From Panicum virgatum (Eukaryota; Streptophyta; Magnoliopsida; Poales; Poaceae): a stretch of DNA of 64,000 bases. Made by a program: the position numbers and the translations under genes. The notes under the pieces were generated by a model that had not been told where the DNA came from, made no database searches, and saw nothing but the letters and a program-made list of their open reading frames with translations. The DNA lies in the NCBI RefSeq assembly GCF_016808335.1, contig NC_053149.1, forward strand, positions 40,564,118 through 40,628,117, given 5' to 3'. Positions 33,909 through 42,768 of the stretch are shown piece by piece. Position 1 is the first letter of the stretch; each line of letters opens with the position of its first letter.

Positions 33909-34966
33909 CTAGTTGAATACCCCGCGCGTTGCTGCGAAATTTTAGAGTAAAAATATTGAAGTTCAGTGTGCTGAAAAGATAGAGTTATGAAATTGCAGCT
34001 AATTTTAGCATTGAGATATATGGCATGGTTGTATATAAAAATGCTTAAATACTGAAGTTGGTGTATATATAAGAAGTTCTAGTTGCTGAAACTGATAAAA
34101 GATGAACCATAATAGTTACGACAACAACGCTTTAATATTGAAATGGAAATTGTCTGCATTATTTTGTGAAGCAAGAGATTGGACTTTGCATTGACTCTCT
34201 TGGATAAGTGAAGTTTATGCAAAAAAATAAAAAAATAAGTGTGGGCAACACAGTTGTGTAAAATGTTGATAATTGGAAAGAATATATTTTGTTTAATGGT
34301 TTCATTGGACAAATGTAGATAATTGAATTGGTTATAGATTCTCTACCATCGTGATCCACATTACTATAGTATAATAGAATGTTAGGAATGGGTGTGATAA
34401 AAATGAATGAGGGACGTTAGCACATACATTATTTTTTTGACGTTTTGTTGCTAATTCCATCATATGACAATAATAAAACCAAGTAAAAAGGTAAGAACTC
34501 TTAGTGGGTTGTGGAATACCATGATATGGGGTTTCATTCAGATCCAATGGTGGAAATAAAATGATGATGTGGCTTCACTATATGTGAGAGAAATAGCTAT
34601 TAATGAATATATTTTGTTTAATGGTTTCATTGGACGAATGTAGATATTTGAATTGGTTATGGATTCTCCACCATCGTGATCCACATTACTGTAGTATAAT
34701 AGAATGTTAGGAATGGGTGTGATAAAAATGAATGAGGTACGTTAGCACATACATTATTTTTTTGACATTTTATTGCTAATTCCATCATATGACAATAATA
34801 AAACCAAGTAAAAAGGTAAGAACTCTTAGTGGGTTGTGGAAGGCCAGGATATGGGGTTTCATTCAGATCCAATGGTGGAAATAAAATGATGATGTGACTT
34901 CACCACATGTGAGAGAAATAGCTATTAGTGACTCTTAGTGGGTTGCACTTATATAAGATATATAGA
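33909..34966 (-). mobile_element. Non-autonomous Helitron-like element
   Basis: Read on the minus strand it starts TCTATATATC (5' TC at 34966, preceded by A) and ends GGGGTATTCAACTAG. The CTAG fits CTRR, and the base after CTAG in the pre-insertion site (seen at 10400) is T. Insertion between A and T without target duplication, a 5' TC, a GC-rich segment (CGCAGCAACGCGCGGGG) shortly before the end, and a CTRR terminus are the Helitron hallmarks. Most of its body is a two-copy tandem repeat. No replicase/helicase is encoded. The Athila-like element inserted at its 3' end and duplicated ACTAG. Confidence 0.6.
34279..34928. repeat. 325 bp tandem duplication
   Basis: Two head-to-tail copies, 34279-34603 and 34604-34928, share almost all of their text ('ttaatggtttcattggac', 'ggttgtggaa', 'ttcattcagatccaatggtgg') with scattered substitutions. 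They lie inside the Helitron-like element and have no coding potential that looks real. Confidence 0.85.
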
Positions 34967-35079
34967 TAGCACGCGACTTTATGCTCAACACTTACATATA
35001 ACTCTTTGTCCGTTTTACTGCTTGCAACTGTCAACCGAAAGAGTATGCATGCAGTGAGAGGATGTTTCTTTTACAGTAA

Positions 35080-35830
35080 CATGAGCAATAAAAAAAAGGA
35101 TATGTTTTCTTAGAATGATCATTAGTCTCTCATCGAGTGTCCGTTATTAAATCCATTTGCACCATTATGTTTCTTGGAATAAAATCTACGAAACAAGATC
35201 CATATTTGATATGTTTTGAAGTTGTTTTATGAGCCAGTCAAGTTATATTGATTGCAAGTGATAACTTATGCACAACTTATGCATAAAGTGCAAATTGATA
35301 GATTGTTTTTTTATACAACTTAACAATAGACATAGATGCAACGCAATTATACTATATATCAACTTATTGTATGCCTATTTTTTCTAGTGACAACTTTAGA
35401 CAAATGTGTCAACTTGTAAAGATTGGGTAATAAATTATTCATAGACACTATCATATAGTATATATATGTTAACAACTTATATAGAGATAATATGGATACT
35501 TCATAGAAGTAACAACTTATATAGAGACAATACGGTAACTTGTGTAGATACTTCATAGAGATAAATAACATGAAGGTAAAATAATTTTTTATAGCAATTT
35601 ATCTACATAATTTATTGTTTGGTTCATATATAAGTTGCTACATAAGTATATAGTTAACACATAAGTAGCTACGCACATTAAATATATTGCGACATTATAA
35701 AAAATATTTCAAAACATATGCATCATGGGTCTAGTCTTGTAGATCTGATCGAGAAGAATGCAATGGTACAAGTATTTGAAATCGGATTAAGCAGGAGAAA
35801 GTTATCATATTTTTTTGAGTTCAAACAATG
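35080..35830. repeat. AT-rich fold-back repeat
   Basis: The left part (around 35140-35230, 'ccatttgcaccattatgttt', 'gatatgttttgaagttgttt') reappears inverted at about 35690-35800. The centre is rich in 'caacttat' and 'gcaac' words. It is similar to 9960-10404. It could be a non-autonomous DNA transposon with long inverted arms; I cannot fix its ends. Confidence 0.35.
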
Positions 35831-35841
35831 TAAAAGTAGAT

Positions 35842-36107
35842 TATTTTTTTAGAAGAATCATCACTCTTTATTGATTGATGACTCGAGGAACTGCGATACA
35901 AACGCCTTCAGGCGGTGACAGCAACCATACCATTCTACCTAACTCACGATAAACCGAACTTGTAGCTAAGTTATGAGCATCTACATTAGACGCTCGACCT
36001 TCATGAACAAATTCTGCACACACGAAAGCTCCTGCTTGGCCCTGATCTCCTCGACAATGTGTGCATATACTCCCTTGCTCCCACTCTTGATATTCCTAAC
36101 CACGCTG
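35842..36107 (-). mobile_element. LINE 3' scrap with RNase H tail
   Basis: The minus strand encodes the end of a plant LINE RNase H-type protein (AEFVHEGRASNVDAHNLATS; LGRMVWLLSPPEGVC), with one frame change upstream (VVRNIKSGSKGVYAHIVEEI is in another frame), then a stop and an A-rich tail. The 9 bp AAAGTAGAT flanks it on both sides (35833-35841, 36108-36116) and is a plausible target duplication. It is strongly 5'-truncated. Confidence 0.6.
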
Positions 36108-36354
36108 AAAGTAGATAGGCCATGATAGTCCAATTTCTTCCGACGAGGGCCGCAGCAGGCCGTAGCAGGTCGTGGCATACCTTTTTCCAAAATAAAAAAA
36201 TTGTCGGATCTGAATAGGCAGCCAGAGTGGAATTTCGGTCCGGAACGGAAGGGGCATGGTGGGCTGCTCAGCTGTATTTGTTCCAATTGGACTGTTTTTG
36301 GATGGGTCAATTTTCGGCCCAACTTGAGCGCGCCGGAAATTTATCCAAATTCAC

Positions 36355-36840
36355 AGCGATTTTTATATTTTTATATTTTCGTATTTTATAAAAATATATT
36401 TTCGTTTTCAAAATTTATAGGAATATAGGCCGGCCTTCCCGCTGCCGAGCGGCCGGGACCTGGTCGCCCCGCTGCGGGGCGGCAGGGGCTTTTCTGCAAA
36501 AAATTGCGAAATTTTTTGCAGAAAAACCCCTGGAGGACCGGTAGTCCGGCAGCGGGGCGGCTGGCTCCCCAGGCCGCCCAGCAGCGGGGCGGCGGGCCCC
36601 GGCCGCCCGGCAGCAGGGTGACCGGCTCCCCCGCCCTTATATAAGGGTTGGCTGGTCCCCCCCACTCCTCATTTGCATCACTAAAATTCCAGAAACCAAG
36701 AAAAAAGAGGGAGGGAGGGAGAGAGGCGAAGCCCTGCCGGATTTTCGAGCCGGCGACTCCAGGTAACCAAAATTTTTCTACGCTTTACAAATAGATTATG
36801 TTGTAATTATTTTTATTGACACAGTAGATTAGCAATCAGT
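36355..36840 (+). repeat. Left terminal inverted repeat of the MULE
   Basis: Contains a near-perfect palindrome (36483-36532: CAGGGGCTTTTCTGC... mirrored around a 3 nt centre), TATATAA at 36638-36644 and CAG|GTAACC at 36761-36768. The end of this arm matches the complement of the right arm down to 'gtagattagcaatcagttt'. It probably acts as promoter and 5' UTR of the transposase gene. Confidence 0.75.
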
Positions 36841-36866
36841 TTAATATCATTATTGTGTGGCCAGAT

Positions 36867-38736
36867 ATGTCGAGCAAGCTTCGTTTTCAAGTTTATTATG
36901 GTGACTACTATATTTCTCATGATGCGTATGGAGTAAATCTATCAGCTTTTGAACACAGAGAGTGCGGAATAGATAAACCCTTAGAGAGGAGTTTTGGTTC
37001 CATACGCAAATGCCTTCACGAGATATTCAATGTGAATCCAAAGACCCATTTTCCTAACTGTTGTTGCGCAAAATCACCGTAACATCACATCCACTTTCGT
37101 GGCCAAGAAGATGTATGGGGTGATTCTCGACAAAATTGATTATGAGCCAAAATTGATAATTAGAGACATAGACGACCGTTTTAAATACAAAATCAACTAT
37201 GCAAAGGCTTGGCGGGCAAAACAAAAGGTGTTTGAGATGAGGTTCGGCACATATGAGGCATCATATGATAACCTGCCTCACATGCTGTCAGCAATTGTGC
37301 AGAGAAATCCTGGAAGCGCGACTGATATCTACATTCTACCGAGTTTGTATGGGGGACCTGGATTTCTGCTCCGTGCTTTCTTCTATCTTGGTGCATGTGT
37401 GAGGGCATTTATGTATTGTCTTCCTGTTCTGTGTATCGACGGCACATTCTTGACAGGGAGATATAAGGGGACAATACTGACAGCGATTGGAGTTGATTGC
37501 AACAAGCAGGTGATTCCTATCGCCTTTGCTTTTGTTGAGAATGAGAACACAGAGAGCTGGTACTGGTTCCTTGAACATGTGAAGATTCACGTTGTTGCTG
37601 CAAGGCCTGATGTTTGCCTCATCAGTGACAGGCATACAGGTCTTCTAGCAGCAATAAGGCAACTACATGAAGGAAGTCGAGGACAACCTCCTCTATGTCC
37701 AGATGTTGTGAGTAGGTGGTGCATAAGGCATATGGGTGCAAACTTTTATGAGCGCTTCAAGAATAAGGAACTTATGAATTTGTTCAAGAGGTTGTGCACT
37801 CAGAATCAGCAGCGGAAGTTCGATGCTTTGTGGCAGGTGCTAGATAATATGTGCGCCGAGCTGCTAAAGGAACAGGCCTCAACCTCCAGCCGTAGACATT
37901 CAGGTGGCGGACCTTTCACACAGTGGATCAAGGATGCACCTAAGGAGAAGTGGTCAATTCTATACGACACTGGTGGGCGTCGATATGGGATCGAGACAAC
38001 CAACTACGTAGAGTGTTACAACATGGTAATGCGTCATGTTCGTGGATTTCCTCTTGTTGGCATAGTTGAGTTCATCATGTACGGATGCACAAGGTACTTC
38101 AGAGAGCGATACCAGGCTGCTGCTGTCTTAGTTAATGATCCACGAGTGGTTTTTTGTAATATGGTCACTAAATACATGAAAGAAAAGATTGAAAAGGCTC
38201 ACTATCACAGAGTGGTCTCCATGGGCACAAAGGATCAAAGGTTTGAGGTTTTATGCAAGGACAGGATAGGTCAGGGTGTCCGCAGACAAAGGGTGGTTCA
38301 GGATTGCTTGATAACGCCGGAAGGCAAGGTGTTTTGCAGATGCAAGAAGCCATAACTTCTTCACTTACCATGCGCCCATGTCATTACGGCATGTTCAGAA
38401 TCTGGATTGGAAGCTGGGGTTTTTGTTTCTGAATATTACAGAAAAGAAACCGCTGTGCACACTTGGGGCCATGAGATATATGGCATAGGCAGTCTGGGAT
38501 CATTCACTACACCAAATATCCCTCCAATGTACATTCCTAATCCAGATGCTAGGAGAGGGGTAGGTCGACGGCAGACACTTCGTATCCGTAATGGAATGAA
38601 TGAGTCTGAGGCAGGAAAGAAGAAAAAATGATGCAACCTGTGTGGAGCAGACGGTCAAACTTACAAAAAGTGCCCTAAAATGCATGAAGATAATGCTGGT
38701 GTCGAGGTTGGACCTTCTGGGAATCCCATCGATTGA
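36867..38736 (+). pseudogene. MULE transposase, disrupted
   Basis: Probable start at ATG 36867 (SSKLRFQVYYGDYYISHDAY), just after a putative 5' UTR intron 36763-36864. The frame changes at about 37060-37090. The main stretch then holds the plant MuDR domain (DRFKYKINYAKAWRAKQKVF), the MULE DDE transposase core (LCIDGTFLTGRYKG; ISDRHTGLLAAIR; NYVECYNMVMRH) and the first cysteines of a SWIM zinc finger (FCRCKKP). A TAA at 38353-38355 cuts that finger before its PCAHV part. A TGA at 38629-38631 precedes a C-terminal knuckle (CNLCGADGQTYKKC, with Gln where His is usual). The frame closes at 38736. The enzyme would cut and join element ends; three breaks make this copy defective. Confidence 0.85.
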
Positions 38737-39225
38737 TTGCCTCCGGATTTTGGAGCCCGTCGCGTTTAGATTTCGTTATGTATGGATATGTATTTGAACC
38801 AGATGTATGGATATGTATTCCCACCTGTATGTGACAATTACATTTCGTTGTGTATGGATATGTATTTGAACTAGATGGTAGCATGCAACAATACAAAGGT
38901 ATTTGTGTAGTAAGGTTTCTTGGTTGCAATTCTAAATGTGTAGGTTGCTTGAATTAGATTGCTAACTGAATGTAGTGTACTGAAAATAGAAGGATAAGGA
39001 CCATAAATTCCCGGCTTGCAATACAATTTTGTAAACAATGCTACGATTACAAAGCAGAGGCCTAAGGCGTTCGTACTACTATGGTAAATAACGCTGAGAC
39101 CTTTGCTGTAAACTAGGTACTTTAACAATGAAAAATAGTGGCATATGCAACACGGTAACCTCGTGTTGTGACTAAACCTGACATGTCTTAGGAAATGTAA
39201 AATGCCGGGATTATATGATGTTGCT

Positions 39226-39812
39226 TTACTGAGTGCACCGGGGATATTTTTCCTTCCTAATAGCTTCAGGCCCTGCTTCCTTAGCACGGCGGGCCCTCTC
39301 TCGCTTCCTCTCCCTGTCAGCTTCATGTTCCTCTGCCTTATGACGTTTCACTTCTGCAATCCTCTTCTGAATCTCTTCCTGATCTTTCTTGCACTTCTCC
39401 TCCATCTGTTCTTCATGCAGCATTCGTTGCCACCTTTGTGCAGCCCACCTTGCTTGATGCTCAATATGGTCCTTATCCTGCTGAGATTGCTCGGTGTCTA
39501 ACCACTGCACGAAATCACATAGATGCGGTGGAGTCTTTCCCCAAATCATGTTAGAAGTCATTACCGGATCCGAAAGTGGCAAACTGTGATAGTGTTTTGT
39601 AGTACCTTTGCTCGATCCTTGCCGTAATGCTTGGGCGGATCATACTCGTAATTCTCGCACATGAAGAACCTCATGCCAAAATCGTCCCCCAAAACCCTAG
39701 ATTTCATTAACTTGCACAAGGATCCGTAAAAGCACATAGGCACCTGAACTCCTTGGGGGACTGTTTCCCTCACCTTACTCCGTGGAATGTAGGTGGATCC
39801 TGAGGAGGCCAT
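39226..39812 (-). CDS. MULE accessory GRF-like zinc-finger/coiled-coil protein
   Basis: Two exons, 39812-39606 and 39534-39226, joined in phase 0 by a GT-AG intron, encode 171 aa with no internal stop. The N-terminus (MASSGSTYIPRSKVRE) leads to a GRF-type zinc-finger pattern (VPMCFYGSLCKLMKS...GMRFFMCENYEYDPP); the second metal ligand position of the usual CxCG is Tyr. The C-terminal half is highly charged and helical (QRMLHEEQMEEKCKKDQEE; EADRERKRERARRAKEAG), a likely coiled coil with nuclear-type basic runs. It lies inside the MULE, points toward the transposase gene, and starts just after the right inverted repeat, where mudrB lies in MuDR, but it does not resemble mudrB as far as I recall. 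GRF fingers bind DNA or RNA in other proteins; a role in transposition is inference. Confidence 0.7.
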
Positions 39813-39835
39813 GGTGTTGAGCTCTGGCAATCACA

Positions 39836-39915
39836 AGTGCGCAATCAGATTGCTAATGTACTGTATCACAAACTGATTGCTAATGTACTGTATCACAAAC
39901 TGATTGCTAATCTAC
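39836..39915. repeat. Three tandem copies of a 27 bp unit
   Basis: The unit 'gattgctaatgtactgtatcacaaact' occurs about three times in a row at the inner edge of the right MULE arm; the third copy diverges into the arm sequence. The left arm has only one such region, so the right subterminal region was expanded. Confidence 0.75.
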
Positions 39916-40388
39916 CATGTCAACAAAAATAATTACAACATAATCTATTTGTAAAGCGTAGAAGAATTTTGGTTACCTGCAGTCGCCGGCTCGAAAATCC
40001 GGCAGGGCTTCGCCTCTCTCCCTCCCTCCCTCCCTCTCTTTTCTTGGTTTCTGGAATTTTACTGATGCAAATGAGGAGTGGGGGGACTAGCCAACCCTTA
40101 TATAAAGGGCGGGGGAGCTGGTCGCCCTGCTGCCGGGCGGCCGGGGCTCGCTGCCCCGCTGCTGGGCGGCCTAGGGGGCCGGCCGCCCCGCTGCCGGGCG
40201 ATCGGTCCTCTAGGGGCTTTTTTGCAAAAAATTTCACGAAATTTTTGCAGAAAAGCCCCTGCCGCCCCGTAGCGGGGCGACCAAGTCCCGGCCGCCCGAT
40301 AGCGGGGCGGCCAGGGTATATTCCTGTAAATTTCGAAAACAAAAATATATTTTTGTAAAAAACAAAAATAAAAAAAAATAAAAAACCG
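39903..40388 (-). repeat. Right terminal inverted repeat of the MULE
   Basis: Mirror of the left arm, with the hairpin at 40211-40261, TATATAA (minus strand) at 40097-40103 and CTGCAG|GTAACC at about 39976. A putative 5' UTR intron ends at CCAG just upstream (minus strand) of the accessory gene's ATG at 39812. It likely drives the accessory gene. Confidence 0.75.
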
Positions 40389-40500
40389 CCAAATTCACAA
40401 CTAGAAACAGGCCCACCCAAGAGGAGCCTCCCGATTGATGGATTTGGTGGACTTTGGGACGAGGCAAACGGGAAACCCAACGATAGGTATTGGTGTATCT

Positions 40501-41462
40501 TTTTTTTTGATGAAACAGGAGGGGGGTTCCCCTACTGGTTATATATTAAATTAGTAAAGAAAAATAGTTATTACAATCCTGAGTTACGAGAAAAAAAAAG
40601 GAAACAAAGAAAATCAGAGAAATTACAAATGGTTGTTTATCCATTCTTGTAACTGTTCTTTGATGGAGTTCGTTGCTCTATGCATAGCCAGAGCCAACTC
40701 TTTCTTGAGGATGCTTCGACCTCCCTGCACAGAAGGTGATAGCTGTCGAAAGATGAAATCATTGCGTGACATCCAAATGCCCCAGCATCCCAGGATTATA
40801 ACCTCCATAAAGAATGGGATATTGAGTTGTCGTCTGAATGAAGCGACCACCTCTATGTGATCTTAAAATGTTGGCACCGTGAGCTCTAAGGATGCCCAGA
40901 ATTGTGTGGCGAAAGGACAGACCAGAAACAGGTGCTCAAGAGTTTCCCTGGAGTTTTGGTTGCAGAGGACACAGTCATGTGATTGGAGGATCATCCCTTT
41001 CCTTTCCAATAGATCTCTTGTACTCAACCGATCTTTTAGGAGTAGCCAAAAAAAGACTTTGTGTTTGTGTTGATAGCAATTTTTCCGAAGCCATTTATAA
41101 GTCGAGGGACAGACGCTTGACCTGTAAGTTGCTTGTATGCTTTAGAGCTTGAGTAGAGAGGAGATTCCCAAATGTAATTCCAAGTGTCATGACTAGTGGT
41201 GAGCTGAAGTGAATCCAATTTTTCATTTAAGAGCAACAACTGAGAGTAGGCTTCTGAAGAAAGTGGTAGGTGAAAGAGATGATCAATAGGTATTGGGGAT
41301 AACACTTTCTGAATTGTGACATTCTTCACTTTGGTAAAAGAGAAGAGTTCAGGATAAACTTGTGCACAGACTTGGTTTTCCCACAAGTCCCACCAAAGTA
41401 GACAGGTTCTTCCATCAGATAATTTGACTGAAGCGAGGCCCTTGAATTTGTCCAGCAATTTA
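40501..41462 (-). mobile_element. 5'-truncated LINE with 16 bp target duplication
   Basis: AGGTATTGGTGTATCT occurs at 40485-40500 and 41463-41478 and flanks the insert exactly. The minus strand encodes the C-terminal part of a plant LINE: an RT-adjacent segment (LLWWDLWENQVCAQVYPELF), the zinc-binding RT domain (CVLCNQNSRETLEHLFLVC) and the tail (CWGIWMSRNDFIF). There are frame changes near 41085 and a stop near 40865. A T run at 40499-40510 on the plus strand is the complement of its poly-A. It is a dead copy that landed about 100 bp from the MULE. Confidence 0.85.
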
Positions 41463-41478
41463 AGGTATTGGTGTATCT

Positions 41479-42768
41479 TGACCCTCACAAAAAAAGGTAC
41501 TCTTGATTTTTCTCAAATATCTTACGATTCATTTCACCTATCTAAAACAAACAAGTGGCACTGATAAGTGACAAGTCATGTATGCAGTACGCGCAATGGC
41601 GTCCTAAAAGCTAAAACGGTACAAGACTCTACTTTTTTTGTCATTTTGAAATGTGACTAACGAAAGTATCAATCAGTTAACTGAGATACGAAAGTATCCA
41701 TCGTAAATGCTTAACTAGTAGTAGTATTTAACGCTGAGTGAAAAAGAGGGTGTCATAGTCATGTATCCATTATTAACCGCCCTCATATACAGCTACGGAG
41801 CTACCTTATCTCTAGGTTTTTATGGACCTGCGGCTAACATATGATCCTTGCAAACCTCCAAATACTCCACTGCAAAAAACCTAACCCACTATCATACAAA
41901 ATAAGCACACACGGTCACAGTAATTCAGCCTCAGCTCACCACCTTGGGTTTCGCTCTTTTGGATCAGCTGCGCTCTTCTTCTTCTTCCGCGCTACTATAT
42001 TGCTTGGTAGAGTCTGTTTTGTCCGGCCCCTCGGCCTCTAGCGCAACATGCAAGCCCAGGACCACCTCCTCACGGCCTGTGAGATTTCATCAGCCAGCTG
42101 ACAGCCCTGTGTCTGTGTGTGTGCGATCACAAGCCAGGACCCCCAACACGAGCAACGAACAAGACAACGCAGCAATCTATAGCTCACATGCCTTCCAGGA
42201 CGCTTGGCTCCTAGTCCTTTCCTCCCTGCGGCCCTGCCGGAATGGCGCCAGCGGCCAGCGGCCAGCGGCCAGCGGCCAGCGACATCTCCCCCGGCGATCC
42301 AGCCAAACCGGGGCCCAGGGACAGCATTGCTGGTACACTTGGGAGTCACAACTCACAAGGGCTCAGCGAAAGGTGTTGCTGCCTTGCAGTACCTGACTAC
42401 TGAGTCCTGACTACCACCATGCAGTGGCTGCACGCCGATGACTACTGCATCCAAGTCATCAGCGTGCAGCCATGGCACGCATTCCAGGGCGGTGGCAATA
42501 ATACAAATGACACATCATTAGCGTTCAAGATCTCATCATCCTAGGCATGTGCTTCCTAAGATCAGCGATTACTGAATACTGATTAGTGCCTGCTAGTAGC
42601 TAGCTCAGACGCTTTTCTAAGATCAGTGATTATACTGACTAGTGATCCTAGACAAGTAGTAGTAGCTAGGTTACACGGGCGCCCATACATGGCACACTGT
42701 CAGGCATGTGACTCGCGCATGAACACTTGTTACAGCGGATGAATGTTTTTACGCATCCGTCAGACTCA
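41479..42768. other. Non-genic stretch, 3' flank of the kinase gene
   Basis: I see no gene here. It should include the 3' UTR and terminator of the minus-strand kinase gene next to 42769. The only structure is a short tandem run of the 7-mer 'gccagcg' (about five copies, 42247-42281). Confidence 0.5.

Larger units (their letters stand above)
36355..40388. mobile_element. Two-gene MULE (Mutator-like element)
   Basis: 4,034 bp, bounded by CCAAATTCAC on each side (36345-36354, 40389-40398), a 9-10 bp target duplication of Mutator type. Inverted repeats of about 480 bp (36355-36840 and 39903-40388) each contain GC-rich CCGCCCGGCAGCGGGG blocks, a 50 bp hairpin, a TATA box and a splice donor. A transposase gene runs rightward from the left repeat and a small GRF/coiled-coil gene runs leftward from the right repeat. 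This is the convergent layout known from MuDR. The transposase has coding lesions, so this copy is probably not self-sufficient. Confidence 0.85.
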
